The translations under genes and the position numbers were made by a program. DNA of 52,700 bases from Deltaproteobacteria bacterium (GTDB lineage: Bacteria; Desulfobacterota; Desulfovibrionia; Desulfovibrionales; Desulfovibrionaceae), in contig JAISOL010000038.1 of the NCBI GenBank assembly GCA_031275645.1, positions 1 to 52,700 of the forward strand, given 5' to 3'. Positions 36,801 through 46,160 of this stretch are shown here, piece after piece. The notes under the pieces were generated by a model. That model had not been told where the DNA came from and searched no databases. It was given only the letters and a program-made list of their open reading frames with translations. Numbering within the stretch: the stretch's first letter is position 1; each line of letters starts with the position of its first letter.

Positions 36801-37076
36801 ATGAACAAAAGTGAATTAATAAGAGCTCTTGCTGATGAAAATGCCCTTTCTAATGAAGAAGCTTCCCTAATTGTGGAAACTTTCTTCGACAGTATGAAAA
36901 CAGCCCTCACCAACGGCAACAGAGTGGAAATACGCGGTCTGGGTAGCTTCAAAATCAAGGATTATCCGGGTTATTCAGGGCGAAACCCCAAAACCGGAAA
37001 CATGGTGGAAGTAGCCCCGAAAAAGCTTCCTTTTTTCAGAGCCGGGAAAGAACTGAAAGAATTTATCAACAAGTGA
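36801..37076 (+). CDS. HU/IHF-family DNA-binding protein
   Basis: MNKSELIRALADENALSNEEASLIVETFFDSMKTALTNGNRVEIRGLGSFKIKDYPGYSGRNPKTG; RBS ggaggg. Confidence 0.96.
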   Translation: MNKSELIRALADENALSNEEASLIVETFFDSMKTALTNGNRVEIRGLGSFKIKDYPGYSGRNPKTGNMVEVAPKKLPFFRAGKELKEFINK

Positions 37077-37108
37077 TCCCGCTTCTCTGTTCCAAAACAG
37101 CTCCCCCG

Positions 37109-37154
37109 CCTTTCTGAAAACCCGCTCCTCAGGATTCGGGAGCGGTCAGAAAGG
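37109..37154. terminator. Long two-part hairpin between convergent HU and gmhB genes
   Basis: CCTTTCTGA (37109-37117) + CCGCTCC (37122-37128) pair with GGAGCGG (37139-37145) + TCAGAAAGG (37146-37154). Confidence 0.65.
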
Positions 37155-37671
37155 GGATAAGCTCTCTCAGATTGCTTATGGGGAAAGCGGCGGCATATTT
37201 ATTATCTTCTCCGGTGAGCAGAAACAGCCGGCCCACCCCGGCGGCTTCTCCCGCCTGCATATCCGTGACCGAATCTCCCACCAGCAGGGAAGAGGCCAAA
37301 TCCAGACTGTGATCCCGAGCGGCCTGAAGGATCATTCCGGGCGCCGGCTTGCGGCAGGGGCTTTCCCTTTTGTATCCGCCCAGGCCGTATTCGGGGTGAA
37401 AGGGGCAATGGTATATCGCGTCAAGCCCTGTTCCGCGGGCTTCAAACTCGACCCGCACCCATTGCATCAGAGCCTGAAAATCCGCCTCGCCGTATATTCC
37501 GCGGCCTATTCCCGACTGGTTGGTGATCACAATCACCAGATAGCCCTCCCGGCGCGCCGCCCGCGTCAAATCAAATATCCCATCCACAAATTCGAACTGC
37601 TCTTTCCGGTATACATAGCCGAAATCGCGATTAATCACTCCGTCCCGATCCAGAAACAAAGCCCTGGGCAT
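37129..37671 (-). CDS. gmhB: D-glycero-D-manno-heptose 1,7-bisphosphate 7-phosphatase-like HAD phosphatase
   Basis: ALFLDRDGVINRDFGYV, VIVITNQSGIGRG, CPFHPEYG, CRKPAPGMI, LLVGDSVTDMQAGEAAG. Confidence 0.9.
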   Translation of the reverse strand: MPRALFLDRDGVINRDFGYVYRKEQFEFVDGIFDLTRAARREGYLVIVITNQSGIGRGIYGEADFQALMQWVRVEFEARGTGLDAIYHCPFHPEYGLGGYKRESPCRKPAPGMILQAARDHSLDLASSLLVGDSVTDMQAGEAAGVGRLFLLTGEDNKYAAAFPISNLRELIPFLTAPES

Positions 37672-37673
37672 CG

Positions 37674-38168
37674 TCAGCCTCTTATGCCCAGACAGGCCAG
37701 ACGGCGCAGGTTAAGGTGGCAGATGCAGAGAGCCAGGGCGTCGCCGGCATCCTCTCCCCAGCTTTCCTTTACCCCCAGAAGACGCCCGACCATGAAGCTC
37801 ACCTGAACTTTTTCGGCCCGACCGTTGCCGGTAAGACTTTTTTTCACCAAGGCCGGGGAATAACCGGCTACCGGAATTCCCAGGGAGGCGCAGGCCCCCA
37901 CGGCCACGCCTCTGGCCTGCCCCAGCTTCAGGGCGCTCGCGATGTTCTTGCAGGTGAAAAGTTCTTCCACGGCGGCTTCTTCCGGAGAGCAACGCCGTAA
38001 AATATCCTTCAATTCAGTAAAGATCGCGCCCAGCCTGGCGGAAAAATCCGCGTCCGCCGGGCTGATGACCCCGCAATCCACCAGAGTCAGCACTCCGGAG
38101 GATTCCGACACCACCCCCCAGCCCGTTTTCCGCGAACCCGGATCTATACCCACAACAGTACATGACAT
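37674..38168 (-). CDS. ruvC: Holliday junction endodeoxyribonuclease RuvC
   Basis: VVGIDPGSRKTGWGVV, AAVEELFTCKNIASALKLGQARGVA, DAGDALALCICH. Confidence 0.95.
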   Translation of the reverse strand: MSCTVVGIDPGSRKTGWGVVSESSGVLTLVDCGVISPADADFSARLGAIFTELKDILRRCSPEEAAVEELFTCKNIASALKLGQARGVAVGACASLGIPVAGYSPALVKKSLTGNGRAEKVQVSFMVGRLLGVKESWGEDAGDALALCICHLNLRRLACLGIRG

Positions 38169-38205
38169 GGCGCGCCCGATGCTGAAAACAGACCTGCCGG
38201 CTCCC

Positions 38206-39207
38206 TCAGCCCGGATATTCCTCTTTCAGATCCCGGTTCATCAACAGTTTTACAGCCTCGGCCGCGGAAACTCCACCCTCAAGCAAAGCCTGCACGCTGC
38301 GGGCCACGGGCAAATCAACTCCCCGCTCCTCCCCCAGGGCCACAGCCGCCCCGGCGGTGCTCACCCCCTCGGCCACCATGCGCATCTCCGCGGCTATCTC
38401 TTCCGTATTTTTACCGGCGGCCAACCCCAGGCCGACCTGCCTGTTCCGCGAGAGATCTCCGGTACAGGTAAGCACCAGATCTCCCAGGCCGGACAGCCCC
38501 ATGAAGGTGGAACGACGCGCTCCCATGGATTCCCCCAAACGGCTGATTTCGGCCAGTCCTCTGGTGATCAGGGCCGCGCGGGCATTATGCCCGAAGCCCA
38601 GGCCGTCGCTGACTCCGGCGGCGATGGCTATGACGTTTTTCAGCGCTCCGCCCATTTCCACGCCGATGACGTCGCTGCTGGAGTACACCCGGAAAGCCGG
38701 CCCGGCGAAGGCGGAGCGCAGTTTCTCGGCCAGCTTTTTTTCAGCGCAGCCCAGAACCACAGCCCCGGGGTGCCCCCGGATCACTTCCGCCGCAAAAGAA
38801 GGCCCTGAGAGTATCGCGTAGCGCGTCCGGGGCAATTCCTCGGCCACCACCCTGGACATGAGCTTGCGGGTGGAAAGCTCTATGCCTTTGCTCGCGCAGA
38901 TCACGGGCAGGCCGGGAGAAAAAAGGGCGGAAAAGCCGCGCAGGACGGCGCGGGCTTGCTGGCAGGGAAGGGCCAGGACGCAAAAAGACGCCCGCGCGAA
39001 GGCTTCTTCCGCATCCAGGCAGGCCCGCAGGCCGGAGTGCAGAGACATGCCGGGAAGATAACGGGGATTTTGCCGCAGACTGTTGACGGCTTCCGCCGTC
39101 CGGGGATCGCGCAGCCACAGGCTGACCGAGAAGCCTTTAACCGCGAGCAGATTGGCAAGAGCCGTGCCCCAGCTGCCTCCGCCCAGTACTACAATGCGCA
39201 TTGCCAA
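38206..39207 (-). CDS. gpsA: Glycerol-3-phosphate dehydrogenase [NAD(P)+]
   Basis: IVVLGGGSWGTALANLLA, GGALKNVIAIAAGVSDGLGFGHNARAALITRGLAEI, TCTGDLSRNRQVG. Confidence 0.96.
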   Translation of the reverse strand: MAMRIVVLGGGSWGTALANLLAVKGFSVSLWLRDPRTAEAVNSLRQNPRYLPGMSLHSGLRACLDAEEAFARASFCVLALPCQQARAVLRGFSALFSPGLPVICASKGIELSTRKLMSRVVAEELPRTRYAILSGPSFAAEVIRGHPGAVVLGCAEKKLAEKLRSAFAGPAFRVYSSSDVIGVEMGGALKNVIAIAAGVSDGLGFGHNARAALITRGLAEISRLGESMGARRSTFMGLSGLGDLVLTCTGDLSRNRQVGLGLAAGKNTEEIAAEMRMVAEGVSTAGAAVALGEERGVDLPVARSVQALLEGGVSAAEAVKLLMNRDLKEEYPG

Positions 39208-39238
39208 CCTCTTCGCCGGAATGCTAAGATGAGCTCCG

Positions 39239-39754
39239 ATGACCTCACGGGAGCGGATAAGGATAATGCCCAGACAATACAGCGATTTTACGGAAACCGA
39301 AAGACGAATTCTGAGCCTGGTTCAAAAAAACCTTCCGGACAGCGCCTCTCCCTTTGCGGATATAGCCGCCTCCGCCGGGGTGAGCGAGGAAGAAGTTCTC
39401 GACCTCCTGCGCTCCCTTCTGCGGGACGGAAGCATAAGGCGCTTCGGAGCCAGCCTCAAACACCAGCGCGCGGGGTTCAGGCATAATCTCATGGTGGCCT
39501 GGAAGGTGGCGGACCAGGAGGAAGCCGATCTGGCCGCCAGGGCGGCGATGGAAAATCCGCGTATTTCCCACTGTTATTACCGCCCTTCCCCGGCCGAGGA
39601 TTGGCCGTACGAATTTTTTACCATGATCCACGGCAGAAAAAAAGAGGACTGTCTGGCAACCATTGACTTCCTGCTGGAGCATACCTCCCTGCGCGAATAC
39701 GCGGCTCTGGAAAGCCTGAAGGAACTTAAAAAAACATCCATGACCTATTTTTGA
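39239..39754 (+). CDS. ahbB: Lrp/AsnC-like protein, probable siroheme decarboxylase subunit (AhbA/AhbB family)
   Basis: Winged-HTH-like N-terminus, then [25 protein letters not shown] and [25 protein letters not shown], characteristic of AhbA/B/NirDLGH proteins; directly upstream of hemL. AhbA versus AhbB is not resolved here. Confidence 0.75.
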   Translation: MTSRERIRIMPRQYSDFTETERRILSLVQKNLPDSASPFADIAASAGVSEEEVLDLLRSLLRDGSIRRFGASLKHQRAGFRHNLMVAWKVADQEEADLAARAAMENPRISHCYYRPSPAEDWPYEFFTMIHGRKKEDCLATIDFLLEHTSLREYAALESLKELKKTSMTYF

Positions 39755-39774
39755 ACTCTTCTGAGGATACACAT

Positions 39775-41046
39775 ATGGAAACACGTTCTCTGGAACTTTT
39801 TGCCGAGGCCCGCAAGCTCATTCCCGGCGGCGTGAACAGCCCGGTGCGCGCCTGTTCCTCCGTGGACAGCACCCCTCTTTTCATTGCCGCTGGAAAAGGC
39901 AGCCGTATCCGCAGCGCGGACGGGGAAGAATATATCGATTTTGTGCAGTCCTGGGGGCCGCTGCTTCTGGGGCACGCTCATCCCAAAGTCCTGGCGGCGC
40001 TCAGGGAGGCGCTTGAGAACGGAACCAGCTTCGGCGCGCCCTGCGAGGCGGAATTGCGCCTGGCCCAGGCTATCTGCGCGGCCGTTCCTTCCATTGAAAT
40101 GGTGCGCATGGTCAGTTCCGGTACGGAAGCCGCCATGAGCGCCCTGCGTCTGGCCAGAGGCTGCACGGGACGGAAAAAGCTGCTCAAATTCGACGGAGGC
40201 TACCACGGCCATGCCGACGCTTTTCTGGCCCGCGCCGGTTCGGGCGTGGCTACCCTCTCCATTCCGGGCACTCCGGGAGTGCCAGAGGCGGTGGTGAGCG
40301 ATACCCTTATCGCCCCCTATAACGACTCCCAGGCGGCGGAAGATCTTTTCAGGCTCCACAGGGATGAAATAGCGGCCGTCTTCGTGGAGCCGGCGGCCGG
40401 GAATATGGGGCTGGTCCTTCCCCGTCCGGGTTTTCTGGAGAGCCTGCGCGCCCTCTGCGACCGTTACGGGGCTCTGCTGGTCTTTGACGAGGTAATCACC
40501 GGGTTCAGGGTAGCCTACCACGGAGCTCAGGGCCATTACCGGATAAAGCCGGATCTCACCGTTCTGGGCAAAATCATAGGCGGAGGCATGCCGGTGGGCG
40601 CCTACGGCGGAAAGCGCGATCTCATGCTGCAGGTGGCGCCGGCCGGACCGGTGTATCAGGCCGGAACCCTTTCGGGCAATCCGGCGGCTATGGCCGCCGG
40701 CCTGGCGACTCTGCGCGTTCTGCGGGGCCTGGACTACGCCGCTTTAAGCGCCGCGGTGGAGGATTTCTGCCGCGAGCTGGAGGGCATTTTCGCGGCCAAA
40801 GGCATACCCGCGCGCATAAACAGACTGGCCAGCATGTTCACCGTCTTTTTCAGCGAGCGGGAGGTTACGGACTTTGCTTCGGCCAAAAACGCCGACCAGA
40901 CGCGCTACACAAAATTTTACAAACACCTGCGCGCCCGCGGCGTCTATATCGCCCCCTCGGCCTTCGAGACGGCTATGGTTTCTTTCGCCCACGGCCGGGA
41001 AGATTTCCGGCAGACCCTGGAGGCGGCGGACACCCTGGAATTTTAG
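39775..41046 (+). CDS. hemL: Glutamate-1-semialdehyde 2,1-aminomutase
   Basis: [66 protein letters not shown]. Confidence 0.97.
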   Translation: METRSLELFAEARKLIPGGVNSPVRACSSVDSTPLFIAAGKGSRIRSADGEEYIDFVQSWGPLLLGHAHPKVLAALREALENGTSFGAPCEAELRLAQAICAAVPSIEMVRMVSSGTEAAMSALRLARGCTGRKKLLKFDGGYHGHADAFLARAGSGVATLSIPGTPGVPEAVVSDTLIAPYNDSQAAEDLFRLHRDEIAAVFVEPAAGNMGLVLPRPGFLESLRALCDRYGALLVFDEVITGFRVAYHGAQGHYRIKPDLTVLGKIIGGGMPVGAYGGKRDLMLQVAPAGPVYQAGTLSGNPAAMAAGLATLRVLRGLDYAALSAAVEDFCRELEGIFAAKGIPARINRLASMFTVFFSEREVTDFASAKNADQTRYTKFYKHLRARGVYIAPSAFETAMVSFAHGREDFRQTLEAADTLEF

Positions 41047-41049
41047 TAG

Positions 41050-41088
41050 GCCCGGCAAGGCCGGGCGCTGCCGAAGGCGGGCTTTTTT
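41050..41088 (+). terminator. Probable intrinsic terminator after hemL
   Basis: gcccggc-aag-gccgggc stem, further GC pairing, then T6 at 41083-41088. Confidence 0.6.
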
Positions 41089-41136
41089 GCGACTTTGGCA
41101 CGTTCATTGAATAGCTGTGGGGCAGGAGTAAAAACC

Positions 41137-43206
41137 ATGCAATTTTTTCCCACAGCCATAGCGGATATATTTTCTTCCCCCCCTTCCTTTCTCGACGAGA
41201 CTTACAGTTACGCCGAGATCAAGGAAGGTAGCCGTTCCTTCGGCGACATCTTCAACAATCTGGCCATCTTCAATCCGGCCAACACTCCCGGCCTCCCTCC
41301 GGGTTTCCGCTCCGTCCGGGACGACCGGGCCGCGATCAAAAGCTCCGATCTCCTTTTCCTCAAGGAAAAGCTGGAGGCAAAGGGCGTTTCCGAAGAAAGC
41401 GCGGAAAGTCTCATGCAACAGTTGAACGCCCTGGCCTGCGCTCCCGGCGTGGGAAACATCCTGAGCGCGGCCGCGCGGCTCACGGAGCGGAAAAGCTCCC
41501 CCCTGAACGAACAGGAGGAACTGGCTTTTTCCGCCTTGCTGCACGGAACAGGCTTTAACCAGGAAGAAGTCGCAACCCTGCGGGAATTCTCTTCCCAGGG
41601 ACAGGGGAAAAAAATTCTGGAGGCCCTGCGGGAAAAAATCTCCGGCGGAACTCTGGATCTGGGCAGGGACGATCTCGCCCTGCTCTGCCGGGCGGCGGAT
41701 ATTTCCGGCAAACCCTCCGAAAATATTCTGGGACTTTTGGGAGAGCGGGCGGAAATTTCCCTTGACGCCGACGCCTTCGGACGTCTTTTCAGCGAGGCCG
41801 GAGCGGAAATGAACCGCGAAAAAGCCGAGGCTTCCTTTCTGCGCGCGGCCCTCCCTTCGGCCATTGAGGATATGTTCGCGCGGCAAAAGCTGGAAAAGGA
41901 TCCCCCTTCCGGCGACAACAAGAAGAGCGCCCTTGCCGGACGCACGGAGACCATGGCCCGCGAGCTGGCCACCAGCGCTAAGCCGGAGGATGAAGAATCC
42001 GGGCTTATTCTCCGCCGCTCCCTGGCCCTGAGCCTGGAGGGAGGGGCTGAAAAAGAGGCGCGGGAAGATGCGGCCGGAAGCGCGCGCCTTCACGGGAGAA
42101 CGGATTCCCCGCTCCGGGAGAAAACGGATTCCCCGGAAAAGGCGACTCCGCTGTTTGAAAAAAAGGATCTCAGCCCCCAGGAAAGGCCGGTACGGGCGGA
42201 ACAAAAAAGCCTCGCCGCTCCGGCGCGGGATTCCGCCTCCGGGAGCGAAAACCCCGGCAGAGTCCGGGCTGACGCGGCCGCGCGCCTCTCCCCCGAGGCA
42301 GCGGAGCATACGCTCCGGGATGAACGCCCTCTTCTCCTTCAGGCTGAGGCCGCGCCCCAAAAAGCCGAGCCCAGGATAGCCGCGCCCAGGATAGCCGTGC
42401 CCGAGAGAGCCGCGCCCGCGACCGAAAACGGGAATCTTCCCTCCTCCCCCAAGCCCGCGGAAAACCGCGCCGTGAACCTCGCCCCGCTTGGATATGAGGA
42501 AACGCCGCTCCCGGAAGAAAAGGCGGAAGGGAAAAACTCCGGGCAGGCCGGGAACTGGCGTAAGAGCGCCGGAGCCGGGGGAAGCGCCGCGGAAACGGAG
42601 CCAGCCTCCTCCGGCTCGCGCGCCAAGACCGGGATTATTTTCGCCGAAGCTTCCGGGCGGGAAGGCGGGAGCCTCCCGGCCGGGCTCACGGGTATGCCCC
42701 AGGCGGAAAATTCTGCCGGGGAAGCGCGGCAGGCCAAAGCTTATTTTTACCGGGAAGAAATTTTCAGCCAGGTGGAGCACGGGCTGGTGCGCAGCCTGGC
42801 GGACGGGAGCAAACAAATAGTCCTGCGCCTGGACCCTCCGGAACTGGGCAAGCTCACTCTGAGCCTGACTCTGGCCCAGGGCGAAGTAAGGGCGGTCATC
42901 CGCACGGAAAACTCCGCCACGGCCCAGGTAATCAGCGAACAACTGGCCCAGCTCAAAATCAGCCTGGAAGAACAGGGCTTCAAGGTGAGCGGGCTGGAAG
43001 TGGAAAGCAACGCCCTTGAAAACCACGGCGCGGAACAATGGGACAGAGCGGACGAGCACAACCGGCAACAGGAAATGCGGGAACAGTCGAATTTTCTGCG
43101 CCTGGCCCATTCCCGCCCCCTGGAAGGAGAAATTCTGGCACGGAGCATGCAGAATACAACCCGACCGGCAAGTAATTCCGTTTCCGGTTTAGACCTGATC
43201 GCCTGA
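41137..43206 (+). CDS. fliK: Flagellar hook-length control protein FliK
   Basis: Charged low-complexity middle and conserved C-terminal domain [55 protein letters not shown]; upstream of flgD-flgE. Start trimmed from 41095. Confidence 0.88.
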   Translation: MQFFPTAIADIFSSPPSFLDETYSYAEIKEGSRSFGDIFNNLAIFNPANTPGLPPGFRSVRDDRAAIKSSDLLFLKEKLEAKGVSEESAESLMQQLNALACAPGVGNILSAAARLTERKSSPLNEQEELAFSALLHGTGFNQEEVATLREFSSQGQGKKILEALREKISGGTLDLGRDDLALLCRAADISGKPSENILGLLGERAEISLDADAFGRLFSEAGAEMNREKAEASFLRAALPSAIEDMFARQKLEKDPPSGDNKKSALAGRTETMARELATSAKPEDEESGLILRRSLALSLEGGAEKEAREDAAGSARLHGRTDSPLREKTDSPEKATPLFEKKDLSPQERPVRAEQKSLAAPARDSASGSENPGRVRADAAARLSPEAAEHTLRDERPLLLQAEAAPQKAEPRIAAPRIAVPERAAPATENGNLPSSPKPAENRAVNLAPLGYEETPLPEEKAEGKNSGQAGNWRKSAGAGGSAAETEPASSGSRAKTGIIFAEASGREGGSLPAGLTGMPQAENSAGEARQAKAYFYREEIFSQVEHGLVRSLADGSKQIVLRLDPPELGKLTLSLTLAQGEVRAVIRTENSATAQVISEQLAQLKISLEEQGFKVSGLEVESNALENHGAEQWDRADEHNRQQEMREQSNFLRLAHSRPLEGEILARSMQNTTRPASNSVSGLDLIA

Positions 43207-43216
43207 GGACAAAATC

Positions 43217-43975
43217 ATGAGCAGCGTATCGACCATATTGGGCCAGACCGATTTCAGCGCCGGGACGACGAGCAGCCGGAGCTCCGAGGACAAGACCATG
43301 TTCCTCACCCTCCTGGTGGCCCAGCTCAGCAACCAGGACCCCCTGAATCCGGTGGAGGACAAGGAATTCATCGCCCAGTTGGCCCAGTTCACCTCGGTGG
43401 AAAAACTGCAGAACATAGACGAGGGCATTCAGGACGTAGTCTCGGCCTATGACCGGGATCAGCTCACCAGCGCCGCCTCCCTCATGGGCAGGAGGGTCAT
43501 TTCCAGCGGCTACAGCGTCAGCAAGGCCACGGACGCGGAGGGCAAGCCCGCGACCACTCCCCTGCTTTACACCGCGCCGGTGGAGCTGACCACCTGCAGC
43601 ATAACCGTGCTCAGCCCTTCCAGCGGCCAAATCGTCTACGCGGAGGAACTGGGGGCCAGACTGGCCGGCAACTACAGTTTTAGCTGGGAGGGCAAAACCA
43701 GCTCCGGGGCCGTGGCTCCGGACGGGGTTTACGAAATCAGCGTAACCGCCACGGACACCAACGGCCAGAAGGTGCTCATCAATACCGAGGTTTACGGCGA
43801 CGTGATGCTGGTGGAACGCCTGGACGGCGAGTACACCCTGACCCTTTCGGACGGGCGGAGCGTCAAGTTCACCGATGTGAACACCATAGGCTATATTCCC
43901 ACATCTTCTTCCGGCCCGGAAACCGGCGCGGAAACCGAAGCGGAAGCGGCGGCGGAAGAGGGAAGCGCCTCCTGA
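43217..43975 (+). CDS. flgD: Flagellar hook capping protein FlgD
   Basis: [42 protein letters not shown] plus a FlgD Ig-like domain. Confidence 0.95.
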   Translation: MSSVSTILGQTDFSAGTTSSRSSEDKTMFLTLLVAQLSNQDPLNPVEDKEFIAQLAQFTSVEKLQNIDEGIQDVVSAYDRDQLTSAASLMGRRVISSGYSVSKATDAEGKPATTPLLYTAPVELTTCSITVLSPSSGQIVYAEELGARLAGNYSFSWEGKTSSGAVAPDGVYEISVTATDTNGQKVLINTEVYGDVMLVERLDGEYTLTLSDGRSVKFTDVNTIGYIPTSSSGPETGAETEAEAAAEEGSAS

Positions 43976-44053
43976 ACTTTCAAACTTTCGACCTTAAACC
44001 TGTAAAAGGGCATTCCCGCCAGATTGGATGCCAGAAACAAAAGGAGAAAAATC

Positions 44054-46030
44054 ATGAGCCTTACCGCCAGTATGTGGACCAGCGTCTCCGGCCTGCTCAA
44101 CCACGGCGAAAAGATGAACGTGGTGGGCAACAACATCGCCAACGTGAATACCGTGGCCTTCAAGGGCTCGCGCATGGACTTCATGGATTATGTGAACCAG
44201 ACGGTCTATGCCGCCTCCGGGCCTACCCAGGTGGGCCGGGGCGTCGCCATAGGCGCCATTTACGGGGATTTCAGCCAGGGCGCTTTTGAGAGCTCCACCG
44301 AGCCCACGGACCTGGCCATATCCGGCAGCGGCTACTTCAAAGTCGTGCCCAAGAACAACAACGAAGCCTATTACACCCGGGCCGGCAACTTCCGCTTTGA
44401 CGCCGACGGCTACCTGGTGGATCCCCACGGCTATGTCCTGCAGGGCTGGCAGGTGGAACTGCCCGAATCCTCCTTCGCCACCAGCCTCACGGCCACCGGG
44501 ACGCAGAAGAGCGCCATCATCGGCAGCGGCGTCCCCAAGGACGTGCGCCTGGCCTCCTTCAGTTGCGAGCCCAGGCACACCCAGTCCATCACCACGGCCA
44601 TAAACCTGGACAGCAAAATGGGGATGGAAAAATCCAGCAGCTCGACCACCTATGTCGCGACCGGCAGTGCTCCGCCTGTGGTAGCCGTGACCAATCCCTT
44701 TGCCTCCCTCTTTGAAAACTGGGATACCACCCCCAACTCCGCCGGGCAGTATCCGGCCCCCCTGGGCCAGGACGGCTTCGCCTACCAGCAGAGCATCACC
44801 GTCTACGACGAAGGCGGGGCCGCCCATGTGCTCACCATCTACTTCGACAAAGTGGATACGCAAAAGGCGGGCACTCCGCCCACCCCCATCGTGGACAACG
44901 CGACTCCGGGAGAGGAAGTCTGGGAATTCGTCGTGACCATGGACCCGGCGGAAGACACCCGCCTCTTCGGGGCTCAATTCAATCCGGTCACGGGGGAATA
45001 CATTCAGGGCAGCGGCATCGAGGTGCCGGAGGATAAAAAGGGACTGATCATGACCGGCACCCTGAGCTTCAACAGCTCCGGGCAGCTCACCGACATGATG
45101 GCCTACGTCCCCACGGTGGGGGGAGTGGCCACGACCAACGCGGCCTATGTCGACGACGTCACCACCCCGCACATCGCGCCCATCATCTGGACAACCGGCG
45201 TCAAATACGACGCCGGCAACCCCGGCACCAACGGCGATTACACCGGCGGCGGCGGCGCGGGCGTCGTGCTCCCCACGCAGGCCAGCGGCTTTTACGACAT
45301 GAGCACCTGGGTGGCCGCCCCCATTTCCTCCAACGGCTACCCCATGTTCGCGGCCAACTTCACGGGCGCCCCCGGCGCCAGCGAAATCTGGTCCACCCTG
45401 CCCACCGAAGCCGGGCCCGGCGACCAGAACATCCGCACCAGCGGACGTACCACGGAGCTGAACCTGGGTGTGCGCAACACCGACCAGTGGTGGAATTTCC
45501 CTTCCGTCGGCGGCACCGCCGTGGGCGCCACCCTGAACGAGATCGGCAACGACATGTCCCGCCTACCGGGCATGGGCACGGATATGGAGCGCCTTCCGCC
45601 CACCAGCACCGCCTATGCCGGGGACGGCACCAATTTCTACGAGCGCTACGCCAAGCAGGACGGCTACACTTACGGCGAACTCAGCTCCATCAACGTCACC
45701 GAGGACGGGGTGCTCACCGGCCGCTACACCAACGGAGTGACTCTGGAGCTTTTCCAGATTACTCTCTACGACTTCGTGAGCGAGCACAACCTGCACCGCG
45801 AGGGCGGCAACCTCTTCACCCAGACCCGCGAATCCGGCGATCCCACGCAGGGAGCGGCCAACAGCGGCGGCTTCGGCGCCATTCAGGGCAACTCCCTGGA
45901 GCAGTCCAACGTGGATCTGGCGCGGGAATTCGTGCAGATGATCCAGACCCAGCGCGGCTTCCAGGCCAACTCCAAGCTCATTACCACCACGGACACCATG
46001 CTGGAAAACGTAATCAACATGAAGCGCTGA
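44054..46030 (+). CDS. flgE: Flagellar hook protein FlgE
   Basis: N-terminal MNVVGNNIANVNTVAFKGSRMDF; C-terminal GNSLEQSNVDLAREFVQMIQTQRGFQANSKLITTTDTMLENVINMKR. Start trimmed to ATG after aaggag. Confidence 0.96.
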   Translation: MSLTASMWTSVSGLLNHGEKMNVVGNNIANVNTVAFKGSRMDFMDYVNQTVYAASGPTQVGRGVAIGAIYGDFSQGAFESSTEPTDLAISGSGYFKVVPKNNNEAYYTRAGNFRFDADGYLVDPHGYVLQGWQVELPESSFATSLTATGTQKSAIIGSGVPKDVRLASFSCEPRHTQSITTAINLDSKMGMEKSSSSTTYVATGSAPPVVAVTNPFASLFENWDTTPNSAGQYPAPLGQDGFAYQQSITVYDEGGAAHVLTIYFDKVDTQKAGTPPTPIVDNATPGEEVWEFVVTMDPAEDTRLFGAQFNPVTGEYIQGSGIEVPEDKKGLIMTGTLSFNSSGQLTDMMAYVPTVGGVATTNAAYVDDVTTPHIAPIIWTTGVKYDAGNPGTNGDYTGGGGAGVVLPTQASGFYDMSTWVAAPISSNGYPMFAANFTGAPGASEIWSTLPTEAGPGDQNIRTSGRTTELNLGVRNTDQWWNFPSVGGTAVGATLNEIGNDMSRLPGMGTDMERLPPTSTAYAGDGTNFYERYAKQDGYTYGELSSINVTEDGVLTGRYTNGVTLELFQITLYDFVSEHNLHREGGNLFTQTRESGDPTQGAANSGGFGAIQGNSLEQSNVDLAREFVQMIQTQRGFQANSKLITTTDTMLENVINMKR

Positions 46031-46063
46031 AAATAAAAAACAAAAGGCCTGGCGGCCAAGGCG

Positions 46064-46094
46064 AAAGGGGGATGCTGGCGGCATCCCCCTTTTT
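46064..46094 (+). terminator. Strong intrinsic terminator after flgE (12-bp perfect stem)
   Basis: aaagggggatgc-tggcg-gcatcccccttt followed by more T. Confidence 0.9.
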
Positions 46095-46160
46095 ACGCGC
46101 GCCCCCTGACCCCGGAAAAACCTCCTTGAACTTAGCCGGAACAGCGGGTATGTTCGCCCG

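Noticed and set aside
41104-43110. Minus-strand 668-aa ORF
   Set aside because: Antisense to fliK; long because of the biased codon composition of the FliK linker.
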